Shown piece by piece: positions 56,385-64,000 of a stretch of DNA of 64,000 nt; position 1 is the stretch's first letter, and the number at the start of each line of letters is the position of its first letter. The DNA comes from Hydrogenophaga sp. NFH-34 (GTDB taxonomy: Bacteria > Pseudomonadota > Gammaproteobacteria > Burkholderiales > Burkholderiaceae_C), in the NCBI RefSeq assembly GCF_021401345.1, contig NZ_JACBGE010000019.1:52525-116524 (forward strand), in the 5' to 3' direction. The position numbers and the translations under genes were made by a program. A model generated the notes under the pieces. It was not told the DNA's origin and did no database searches. It was given only the letters and a program-made list of their open reading frames with translations.

Positions 56385-58435
56385 ATGACGACCGATCACC
56401 CCCACCTGTTGTCCCCCCTGGACATCCGCCACGCCGATGGCAGCGTGACCACCCTGCGCAACCGCGTGATGATGGGCTCCATGCACACCGGGCTGGAGGA
56501 ACAGCCCGACGGCATCGCGCGCATGGCCGCTTTCTACGCCGAGCGCGCTGCCGGTGGCGTGGCGCTGATCGTCACCGGCGGGCTCTCTCCCAACGCCGAA
56601 GGCAACATGTTCGCCGGCATGCGCACCCTGCAGACCGACGCCGACGCCCCCCCCACCGCGCGATCACCGACGCCGTGCACGCCCACGGCGCGCTGATCGC
56701 GCAGCAATTGCTGCATGCCGGGCGCTACGCCAACCACCCCCACGGCGTGGCGCCCTCGGCGCTGAAATCGCCCATCGCGGCGGCCACACCACGCGCCATG
56801 AGCGAAGAAGACATCCAGCGCACGCTGGACGACTACGCCCACGCGGCCACCCTGGCGCAGTCCGTCGGCTACGACGGCGTGGAAATCATGGGCGCCGAAG
56901 GCTACCTGATCAACCAGTTCGCCACGCCCCGCGCCAACCAGCGGCAGGACGCCTGGGGCGGCAGCACCGAAAACCGGCTGCGCTTCGCCATCGAGGCGGT
57001 GCGCCGCACCCGCGCCGCGACCGGACCAGGCTTTCTCATCATCTACCGCCTGTCCATGCTCGACCTGGTGGAAGGCGGCTGCACCTGGGACGAGGTGGTG
57101 GCGCTGGCGCGCGCCGTGGAAGCGGCGGGCGCCTCGCTCATCAACCCCTACGTCGGCTGGCACGAAGCACGCGTGCCCACCATCGCCACGCTGGTGCCGC
57201 GCGCGGCCTTTCGCGATGTGACGGCGCGACTCAAACGCGAACTGCGCCTGCCCGTGGTGGCCAGCAACCGCATCAACGACCCGGCGGTGGCCGAAGCGAT
57301 CCTGGCCGACGGCGGCGCCGACCTGATCTCCATGGCGCGGCCGCTGCTGGCCGATCCCGATTTCGTCAACAAGGCGCGCGCGGGCCGCGCGGACGAGATC
57401 AACGTCTGCATCGCCTGCAACCAGGGCTGCCTGGACGCGGCGTTCTCCGGCCGCATCACGGGTTGCATGGTCAACCCGCGGGCCTGCCGCGAAACCGAGC
57501 TGATGCCCCAACCCACCACGCAGCCGCGCAAGCTGGCGGTGGTGGGTGCCGGCCCCGGCGGCCTGGCCGCCGCCGTCGCGGCGGCGCAGCGTGGCCACGC
57601 CGTGACGCTGTTCGAGGCCGCCCCGGCCATCGGCGGCCAGTTCCAGCTCGCGCAGCGCATTCCGGGCAAGGAGGAATACGCCGGCACGGTGCGCTACTTC
57701 GGCACGCAGTTGCAGCGCGCCGGTGTGCACCTGCAGCTGGGCCAGCGGGTGGACGCGGTGCACCTGGCCCAGGCCGGCTTTGAACACGTGATCGTGGCCA
57801 CCGGCATCCGGCCGCGCGCGCTGGCCGTCCCTGGCGCCGACCTGCCCGGCGTCGTGGGCTACGCCGAGGTGGTCACCGGCCAGGTCCGGCTGGGCGAGCG
57901 GGTGGCCATCGTGGGCGCGGGCGGCATCGGCTTCGACGTGGCCGAACTGCTGACCCACGAAGACCTGGGCACCCGCGACGAGCGCGAACATTTCGCCGCC
58001 ACCTGGGGCATCGACTACCAGGTCGGCAGCCCGGGCGGCCTGCGCCCGCCGGCACCGCCGTGCCCGCCCCGGCAGGTCTGGCTGCTGCAACGCAAGGCCG
58101 AAGCGCTGGGCAAGCGGCTGGGCAAGACCACGGGCTGGATCCGCCGGGCGCTGCTGCAGCGGCGCGGCGTGCACCTGCTCGGCGGCGTCGCCTACGAGCG
58201 CATCGAGGCGCAGGGCCAGGCGTTGTGCGTGCACCTGACGGTGGCGGGCGAACCCCGGGTGCTCACCGTCGACAACGTCGTGGTGTGCGCCGGCCAGGAG
58301 TCCGAGGACCGTTTGCTGGCGGCGCTGCAGGTGGCCGGTGTGCCGGCCACCGCCATCGGCGGCGCACGCGCGGCGGGCGAGCTGGACGCGACGCGCGCCA
58401 TCGACGAAGGCGTGCGGCTGGCGGCCGCGCTCTGA
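56385..58435 (+). pseudogene. Frameshifted NADH:flavin oxidoreductase (FadH/2,4-dienoyl-CoA reductase type)
   Basis: Old-yellow-enzyme-type protein with a C-terminal FAD/NAD domain. The first 90 or so residues (LDIRHADGS, RVMMGSMHTGLEE, VTGGLSPNAEGNMF) read in one frame. From about 56655 the rest continues in another frame: ITDAVHAHGALIAQQLLHAGRY, Fe-S cysteines CIACNQGCLDAAFSG and CMVNP, FAD motif VVGAGPGGLAAAVAAA, and NAD motif VAIVGAGGIGFDVAEL. The break is at a run of eight C (56647-56654); one extra C restores one frame of about 680 residues. Everything else looks intact, so this is a recent lesion, a slippage site or a sequencing error. Confidence 0.85.
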
Positions 58436-58451
58436 ACCCGGCCCTGCTGTT

Positions 58452-60737
58452 TCAGAACCCCAGCCGCTTGGCCGACGAAAGCACCAGCACCACGTCGGCC
58501 GTGGCACGGGCGAACGGCGTGCCCGGCGCCAGCGAAGCCAGGGCTTCCCCGTAGCTGCGCCGGTTGACCAGTTCGCCCACCTGACCGGCCACGGCGTGGA
58601 AATGCCGGTGCCGCTCGATGAGTTCGGTGAACGTGGGGCGTGCGGCCAGGCGCTGCCCGTCCCCGTAGATCCAGCGCCCCAGGGCGCAGCAGTCGTCCCG
58701 CGACAGCGTGGCCGTGTCCACTTTCTGGTGTCCTTCGATCGCGTCGCGCAGCTTGACCTTCCACTGCCGGTGCGCGTCGATGATGGCGTCGACGTCGATG
58801 CCCTCGACCTGGGTCGACGCCGTCTGGCCCGGCAGGCGGAATTCGTCCACATGCGCCGCCATGCGCACCGCCGCCGACCGCTGGACCGACGCCGCCTTGG
58901 CGGTCTGTTCGACCAGCGCGGCGTTGGCCTGCGTGCTGCGGTCCAGGTCCTGCACGGCCTGGCCGATCTGGCCGATGCCCATGCTCTGCTCCCGCGCCCC
59001 CGAAGCCACTTCGTCCAGCAGCTGTCGCACCTGGTCGGCGTGCAGCACGATCGCCTGCATGGTGTCGCCAGCGTTGCGCACCACCTGCATGCCGCTGTCG
59101 ACATCGCTCACGCTGGCGGCGATCAGGGTCTTGATTTCGTGCGCCGCCTCGGCCGTGCGCTGCGCCAGGCTGCGCACCTCACCGGCCACCACCGCAAAGC
59201 CCCGGCCCTGCTCGCCGGCCCGGGCCGCCTCCACCGCCGCGTTGAGCGCGAGGATGTTGGTCTGGAACGCGATGCCGTCGATGACGCCGATGATGTCGTG
59301 GATCTTGCGCGACGACGCATGGATGCGCCCCATGGTCTGCACCACGTCCTGCATCACCACGCCTCCGGCTTCGGCGACCCGCGCGTTGTCCACCGCGATG
59401 TGCGAAGCCTGCCGGGCATTGTTGGCGGTGTGGTCGACCGAGGACGTGGTCTGCTCCAGCGCAGCCGACGACTCCTCCAGCGCGGCGGCAGCCGCTTCGG
59501 TGCGTGCGGCCAGGTCGCGCGTGCCGCTGGCGATCTCCTGGCTCGCGTGCACCACCGAATCGCTGGCCGACTGCACCTGCTGCACGGTCTGCCGCAGGGC
59601 GTCCTGCATGTGGCCCACTTCGCGCAGCAGATCGGCCACCTCGTCCCGGCCGTGGCTGCGGATGTCGCCGCGCAAATCGCCCATGCTGATGGCCATGAGG
59701 TGGCGGCGCAGGCTTTTGAACCCGCCGAACATCGAGCGGTAGAAACCCATGCTGAGAAACAGCGCCAGCAGGACGCCGGCCAGCGCCGCGCCCAGGTTCA
59801 GCCACAGGCCCTGGCGCAGGCCCTGCTCACGCTGCGCCAGCAGGCCGTCGAGCGTGGTGAGCTGCGCCATCGCCTGGCGCTGCAGGCCCGCCAGGTGCGC
59901 GGGCGCCTCGTCGGCCCAGGCCTTCACCGATGCCGGCGACGCCGGGGCCTCGGCACGAAGCCAGACGCCCGCCCGGTCGACCCAGCCCCGCAGGGCAGCC
60001 TCGGCAGCAACCGGTGCAGCGGCGCCGGCCACCGGGGCCGCCTGCACTTTGGCGCGGTCCGCCGCGAGTTCGTCGAGACCGGCCCTCAGCGCCCCGCGAA
60101 GTTCGGCCAGCCGCCACCAGGGTTCGGCACCGGCCGCCCCGGCATCGGCGATGCGCACAGCCAGGGCACCCGCTTCGCCGACATGGCCCATCACGGCCGG
60201 TGTGCGCAGCAGGGCCGCGCTCATGAGGTAGTACGACGCCAGTTCAGGGTCGAGCGCCAGGCCCGAGCGGTCTGTCACCACGCCCTGCCATTCGAGCAGG
60301 CTGCGGGTGAGCGCCGCCAGCGCGGGCGCCTGCTGCGTGGGCGGGGCAGCGCGCGCCGCCCCATAAGCCGCTTCCACACGCTGCCAGGCCGCCGCCGTGC
60401 CCAGCGCCGCCCCGTGTTCCGCCTGCAGGCGCTCCAGAGCGGCCCAGGCCTGCTCCAGCGCGTGGCGGGACTCCCCGGACGGGGCCAGCGAGCCTTGCGC
60501 CGCAGCCGACAGGCCAGGATAAACCGCCTGAGCGTAAGCCACGCCCAGACGCTCGTGCTGCACGGCCGTCAGCGCCGCCCGCTGGGGCAGCACGAAGCCG
60601 ACGACCAACCAGGCCAGGGGCAGCACGAACGCCGCCGACACCAAGGCCATTTTTCCGGGGAAACGCCAGCGTCGCATGATGGCCGACGCCGGCCGCCACA
60701 AGGGCCAATTGACAACCCGTGCACGGCTTCTCTGCAT
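58452..60737 (-). CDS. Methyl-accepting chemotaxis protein with CZB domain
   Basis: Chemoreceptor of 761 residues. One transmembrane helix near 30-50, a periplasmic all-helical sensing region of about 270 residues, a second helix ([19 protein letters not shown]), a HAMP-like segment, then the signalling domain with the hairpin tip [40 protein letters not shown]. The C-terminal CZB zinc-binding domain shows [21 protein letters not shown] and [10 protein letters not shown] with the expected His/Cys ligands. No CheW-binding pentapeptide tail is seen. A near-perfect FNR box is centred 78 bp upstream. Confidence 0.95.
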   Translation of the reverse strand: MQRSRARVVNWPLWRPASAIMRRWRFPGKMALVSAAFVLPLAWLVVGFVLPQRAALTAVQHERLGVAYAQAVYPGLSAAAQGSLAPSGESRHALEQAWAALERLQAEHGAALGTAAAWQRVEAAYGAARAAPPTQQAPALAALTRSLLEWQGVVTDRSGLALDPELASYYLMSAALLRTPAVMGHVGEAGALAVRIADAGAAGAEPWWRLAELRGALRAGLDELAADRAKVQAAPVAGAAAPVAAEAALRGWVDRAGVWLRAEAPASPASVKAWADEAPAHLAGLQRQAMAQLTTLDGLLAQREQGLRQGLWLNLGAALAGVLLALFLSMGFYRSMFGGFKSLRRHLMAISMGDLRGDIRSHGRDEVADLLREVGHMQDALRQTVQQVQSASDSVVHASQEIASGTRDLAARTEAAAAALEESSAALEQTTSSVDHTANNARQASHIAVDNARVAEAGGVVMQDVVQTMGRIHASSRKIHDIIGVIDGIAFQTNILALNAAVEAARAGEQGRGFAVVAGEVRSLAQRTAEAAHEIKTLIAASVSDVDSGMQVVRNAGDTMQAIVLHADQVRQLLDEVASGAREQSMGIGQIGQAVQDLDRSTQANAALVEQTAKAASVQRSAAVRMAAHVDEFRLPGQTASTQVEGIDVDAIIDAHRQWKVKLRDAIEGHQKVDTATLSRDDCCALGRWIYGDGQRLAARPTFTELIERHRHFHAVAGQVGELVNRRSYGEALASLAPGTPFARATADVVLVLSSAKRLGF

Positions 60738-60808
60738 GAACGCTCCAGTGGATACCTGTCAAGGCATCGGCCAGACACCGGAAAGGTTGAGCAGCCCGCT
60801 CACCGCAT

Positions 60809-60822
60809 TTGACGGATATCAA
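60809..60822. promoter_or_regulatory. FNR/Anr-like box upstream of the chemoreceptor gene
   Basis: TTGACGGATATCAA, a 9-of-10 match to TTGAT-N4-ATCAA, centred 78 bp upstream of the chemoreceptor ATG. The spacing is suitable for activation from a promoter with a leader of about 35 bases. Confidence 0.55.
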
Positions 60823-60881
60823 GCCCCGTCGAACAAAACCCAGCCGCTGCACGACTTGCAGCAGGCTTCACCAGCGACGGG

Positions 60882-62489
60882 TCACTTCTGGCGCAGCGTC
60901 CGCGAAAGCAGCATCACCGGCGCCAGCCCCACCAGCACCAGGGTGAGCGCCGGCAAGGCCGCCTCGCCGAGGCGTTCGTCGCGGGCCAACTGGTAGGCCA
61001 CCACGGCGAGCGTGTCGCTGTTGAAGGGCCGCAGCACCAGCGTCGCCGGCAACTCCTTCATCACGTCGACGAACACCAGCAGCAGCGCCGCGGCGGTGGA
61101 GCGGCGCAGCAGCGGCCAGTGCACGCGCGCGGCCAGCCCCAGACCGGTGGTGCCCAGCATGCGGGCCGAGTCGTCCAGGCTGGCGGGCACCCGCGCATAA
61201 CCACTCTGCACCGACTGCAGGGCCACGGCCGTGAAGCGCACCAGGTAGGCCCAGACGATGCCGAGCACCGTGGCGGTCACCCAGTAGCCGACGCTGGTCT
61301 CGGGCCGCACCGCCTGCAGCCAGCCGACGGGCAGCAGCAAACCCACCACCACCACGGCGCCCGGCACGGCATAACCCAGGCTGGCCAGTTGGGCCACCGA
61401 ACGCGTCAGGGTCGACCCCTGCGTGCGCTGGGCGAAACCCAGCAACAGCGCCAGCCCCGTGGCCAGAACCGCCGCCAGGCCCGCGAGCCAGATGCTGTTT
61501 TTCGACCACTGCACGAACATGTGCCAGGGCAGTTCGTCCCAGCCGCCGATCAGCGGCCGCAGCATGAACAGCACGGGCAGCACGAAGCCGGCCAGGACGG
61601 GCAGCACGCAGACGGCCACGGCCAGGGCCGAGCGCGCACCGGAGAGGCGAACCGGTTGCGCTTCGGCACTGCCCGCGCGCTGGCCGCGCAATGTGGCAAA
61701 GCGCATGCGGTGCTGGGCGCGGTGCTCCAGCCAGAGCAGGACGCCCACGGTGACCAGCAGCAAGGTGGCCAGCTGGGCGGCGGCGATGCGGTTGTCCATC
61801 ACCAGCCAGGCCTTGTAGACCCCGGCGGTGAAGGTCTGGATGCCGAAGTAGCTGGACACGCCAAAGTCGGCCAGGGTTTCCATGAGCGCCAGCGCCACAC
61901 CGGCCGCCACGGCGGGCCGCGCCAGGGGCAGTGCCACTTCGCGGATGCGGCGCGCCAGCGGTGCCCCGAGCAGGCGCGCGGCCTCCATCAGTTGGGCACC
62001 ACGCTCGGCCAGCGCGGTGCGCGCCAGCAGATACACATACGGGTAGAGCGAAAAGGTGAAGACCCACACCGCGCCGGGCGTGTTGCGGATTTCGGGGAAG
62101 ACGCGGCCGCGCAGCGCGAAGGTCTCGCGCAGCCACACCTGCATCGGCCCGCTGAACTGCAGGAAATCGGTGTAGGCATAGGCCACCACGTAGGCCGGCA
62201 TGGCCAGCGGCAGCAGCAGCGCCCATTCGAACGCGCGGCGGCCCGGGAAATCGAACAGGGTCACGGCACTGGCGGTGGCCACGCCCACCACGGCCACACC
62301 CAGCGCCACGCTCACGCACAGCACCAGCGAGGTGAGCACGTATTCGGGCAGCACGGTGGCCGCCATCTCGCGCAGGATGCCGAGCGCCGTGTCGTCGAAG
62401 AGGAACCAGGAAGCCCCCAGGGCCAGCACCGGCAGCGTCAGGGCCAGAGCCAGCAGCACGAGCAGAACAGCAGAGAGCCAGCGCGGCAT
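60882..62489 (-). CDS. Iron-type ABC transporter permease (FbpB/SfuB-like)
   Basis: Fused permease of 535 residues with about twelve helices in two homologous halves. Each half has a BPD transport motif: EAARLLGAPLARRIREVALPLARPAVAAG and DDSARMLGTTGLGLAARVHWPLLRRSTAAAL (EAA loops). LPEYVLTSLVLCVSVALGV and METLADFGVSSYFGIQTFTAGVYKAW are typical of Fe(III) importers. ATG 62489 is the conserved start. The ATPase is encoded divergently 107 bp away; no binding protein is in the window. Confidence 0.93.
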   Translation of the reverse strand: MPRWLSAVLLVLLALALTLPVLALGASWFLFDDTALGILREMAATVLPEYVLTSLVLCVSVALGVAVVGVATASAVTLFDFPGRRAFEWALLLPLAMPAYVVAYAYTDFLQFSGPMQVWLRETFALRGRVFPEIRNTPGAVWVFTFSLYPYVYLLARTALAERGAQLMEAARLLGAPLARRIREVALPLARPAVAAGVALALMETLADFGVSSYFGIQTFTAGVYKAWLVMDNRIAAAQLATLLLVTVGVLLWLEHRAQHRMRFATLRGQRAGSAEAQPVRLSGARSALAVAVCVLPVLAGFVLPVLFMLRPLIGGWDELPWHMFVQWSKNSIWLAGLAAVLATGLALLLGFAQRTQGSTLTRSVAQLASLGYAVPGAVVVVGLLLPVGWLQAVRPETSVGYWVTATVLGIVWAYLVRFTAVALQSVQSGYARVPASLDDSARMLGTTGLGLAARVHWPLLRRSTAAALLLVFVDVMKELPATLVLRPFNSDTLAVVAYQLARDERLGEAALPALTLVLVGLAPVMLLSRTLRQK

Positions 62490-62571
62490 GAATGGGTGTG
62501 TGGAAAAGGGACGGGCCCGGATCGGCCCGGAAAGGGGGTGGCCAGCCAACGACCACGCGCGATGAATGAGA

Positions 62572-62589
62572 ATTGTAGTTATCTACAAT
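62572..62589. promoter_or_regulatory. Palindromic operator candidate before the iron-type ATPase
   Basis: ATTGTAG-TTAT-CTACAAT, a perfect 7-bp inverted repeat ending 7 bp before the ATPase ATG. The adjoining AATGAGAAT (62565-62573) resembles a Fur half-site, but the whole 19-mer matches the Fur consensus only loosely. The gap is shared with the divergent permease gene, so one site could control both. Confidence 0.5.
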
Positions 62590-62596
62590 CGCTGCC

Positions 62597-63718
62597 ATGT
62601 TCCTGCAGGTTGCCCAACTCCGCGTTCAGTATCCCGGCTCGGCCAAGGCGGCCGTGGACGGCGTGTCCCTGGGCATGCGCGCGGGCGACATCGGGGTGCT
62701 GATCGGGCCTTCGGGCTGCGGCAAGACCACGCTGCTGCGCGCGGTGGCCGGCCTGGAGCGCGCGACCGGCGGGGCCATCGTGCTGGAGGGCGACACCGTC
62801 AGCGACGGCCAGCACCACGTGCCGGCCGAACAGCGCCGCATCGGCATGGTGTTCCAGGACTACGCGCTGTTTCCCCACCTCGACGTGGGCCGCAACGTGG
62901 CTTTCGGCATCAGCAGGCAGCCGCGCGCGGCGCGCGAAGCCCGGGTGGCCGAGGTGCTGCGGCTGGTGGGCCTGGAAGGTCTGCAGACGCGCTACCCGCA
63001 CGAACTGTCGGGCGGCCAGCAGCAGCGCGTGGCCCTGGCCCGCGCCCTGGCGCCCAACCCGCGCCTGCTACTGCTCGACGAGCCGTTCTCCAACCTCGAC
63101 GTGGATCTGCGCGAGCGGCTGGCGCACGAGGTGCGTGGCATCCTCAAGGCCGCCGGGGCCACGGCGCTGTTCGTCACCCACGACCAGCTCGAAGCCTTTG
63201 CCATCGGCGACCAGATCGGGGTGATGCACGAAGGCCACCTGCACCAGTGGGACGACGCCTACGCGCTCTACCACCGCCCGGCCACGCGTTTTGTGGCCGA
63301 ATTCATCGGCCACGGCGTGTTCACGCCGGCCCAGATCCGCCAGCAAGGCAGCGACGTGGTGGTGCAGACGCCACTGGGCGCGCTGGTCGATGTCGACGAA
63401 TGTCCGCTGCCCAGCGCCTACGAAGCCGGCCTGTGCGACGTGCTGCTGCGCGCCGACGACATCGTGCACGACGACCTCGCGCCCGTGAAGGCCCAGATCG
63501 TGCGCAAGGCCTTCCGCGGCTCGGAATTCCTCTACACCCTGCGTCTGGCCAGCGGCGAGACGCTGATGACCCACGTGCCCTCGCACCACAACCACGCGGT
63601 GGGCGAATGGATCGGCATCCGTGCCGAGGTGGACCACGTGGTCACCTTCGCGCGCGGCGGCAGCGCGTCGTCGCCACCCGCACCGGGCCGGCCCCGCACG
63701 CCAGCGGCCGCTGCCTGA
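62597..63718 (+). CDS. Iron-type ABC transporter ATPase (FbpC/AfuC-like)
   Basis: ATPase of 373 residues. Walker A GPSGCGKTT, Q-loop FQDYALFPHLDV, signature ELSGGQQQRVALARALA, Walker B LLLLDEPFSNLD and switch His FVTHDQLEA are intact. A C-terminal regulatory TOBE-like domain of about 130 residues includes VLLRADDIVHDD, as in Fe(III) and spermidine/thiamine importers. Pairing with the divergent FbpB-like permease supports iron uptake (inferred). Confidence 0.93.
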   Translation: MFLQVAQLRVQYPGSAKAAVDGVSLGMRAGDIGVLIGPSGCGKTTLLRAVAGLERATGGAIVLEGDTVSDGQHHVPAEQRRIGMVFQDYALFPHLDVGRNVAFGISRQPRAAREARVAEVLRLVGLEGLQTRYPHELSGGQQQRVALARALAPNPRLLLLDEPFSNLDVDLRERLAHEVRGILKAAGATALFVTHDQLEAFAIGDQIGVMHEGHLHQWDDAYALYHRPATRFVAEFIGHGVFTPAQIRQQGSDVVVQTPLGALVDVDECPLPSAYEAGLCDVLLRADDIVHDDLAPVKAQIVRKAFRGSEFLYTLRLASGETLMTHVPSHHNHAVGEWIGIRAEVDHVVTFARGGSASSPPAPGRPRTPAAAA

Positions 63719-63731
63719 GCGCCCACGCCCG

Positions 63732-64000
63732 TCAGGGCCGGGCCGGCGGTTCGATCACGAAGCCGATCTTGCGCACGCCGGCGCGCTGAGCGGCCGCCAT
63801 GGCCTGGGCCACGCGCTCGTAGCGCACCGCCTTGTCCCCGCGGATGTGCAGCTCCGGCTGCGGCTCCATCGCAGCCGTGTCGTTCAGGCGCTGCTCGAAG
63901 ACGGCATCGTCCACCCGCGCATCGTTCCAGTAGTACGCCCCCTCGGCGTCCACCGACAGCCGCACGTTCTCCGGCTTGTCCAGCAGCTTCTGGTTGCTCG
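63732..64000 (-). CDS. ExbD/TolR family protein, 5' end outside the window
   Basis: C-terminal 89 or so residues of a biopolymer transport protein. The reading continues to the window edge (NQKLLDKPENVRLSVD), so the N-terminus with the transmembrane helix and key Asp is missing. ELHIRGDKAVRYERVAQAMAAAQRAGVRKIGFVIEPP is the typical periplasmic domain. It probably belongs to an exbBD or tolQR pair powering TonB or Tol. It converges with the ATPase gene, stops 13 bp apart. Confidence 0.9.
   Translation of the reverse strand, partial: SNQKLLDKPENVRLSVDAEGAYYWNDARVDDAVFEQRLNDTAAMEPQPELHIRGDKAVRYERVAQAMAAAQRAGVRKIGFVIEPPARP

Noticed and set aside
62565..62583. Full Fur box before the iron-type ATPase
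   Set aside because: Only about 11 of 19 positions match the classical consensus; kept as an unspecified palindrome instead.

Overview
The window reads as one chromosomal segment of a high-GC betaproteobacterium of the order Burkholderiales, most likely family Comamonadaceae. This is inferred from gene order (mlaFED-mlaA-mlaC-mlaB, an ABC-2 exporter, a bolA-type gene and murA leading into hisGDCBHA; an aa3 oxidase cluster with DUF2970 and a tiny cox ORF), from a short-form HisG, and from GC-rich 'CCCCGAGGG' intergenic repeats. It is almost wholly coding. No gap exceeds 300 bases; the longest are 42067-42332 (a tandem repeat) and 19056-19245 (AT-rich, beside a transposase gene). I see no prophage, CRISPR array, plasmid genes or rRNA.

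Layout. 1-12.7 kb (minus strand): an envelope and histidine block. MlaFEDACB retrograde phospholipid transport genes include the lipoprotein MlaA. They are followed by an ABC-2 exporter pair, a BolA/IbaG protein, MurA, and hisG-D-C-B-H-A with repeated 4-bp ATGA overlaps. 12.8-19.1 kb: gltBD (glutamate synthase). 19.2-26.7 kb: a lone RAYT transposase, phhAB (phenylalanine hydroxylation) with a divergent Lrp/AsnC regulator, a membrane-anchored lambda-R-like lysozyme, a CaCA-type antiporter, an epimerase-fold protein, a flavin/2Fe-2S reductase and a Bug-type binding protein. 26.7-36.1 kb: cytochrome aa3 oxidase with its assembly factors (SCO1, CtaB, CtaA, a second SCO-like protein, SURF1, Cox3, DUF2970, Cox11, a 36-residue protein, Cox1, Cox2 fused to cytochrome c). 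36.1-44.7 kb: DUF2244, a BioC-like methyltransferase, ComF, TrmL, MaoC-like, an orphan ParA, TauE, a TRIC-family channel, a PcaF-type thiolase, DUF1841 and a diheme cytochrome c4. 44.9-56.2 kb: a MoxR ATPase-GNAT-VWA trio, TamA-TamB, an AraC regulator, a type-B carboxylesterase and tRNA-Arg(CCU). 56.3-64 kb: a frameshifted NADH:flavin oxidoreductase, a CZB-domain chemoreceptor, an iron-type ABC importer split into divergent genes, and the end of an ExbD/TolR gene.

The strongest regulatory theme is oxygen. Three perfect FNR/Anr palindromes (TTGAT-N4-ATCAA) lie upstream of the oxidase subunit II gene, the adjacent DUF2244 gene, and in the divergent cytochrome c4/moxR region. A one-mismatch copy lies 78 bp upstream of the chemoreceptor gene. 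This suggests one oxygen-responsive regulator covers aa3 oxidase, electron donor, the MoxR/VWA module and taxis.

I found no clearly undescribed system. The best leads are the oxygen-linked MoxR-GNAT-VWA trio, an unnamed membrane SCO-like protein that keeps both Cys and the His of the copper site, a CaCA antiporter with replaced cation-site residues, and a C8-tract frameshift in an otherwise intact flavoenzyme.
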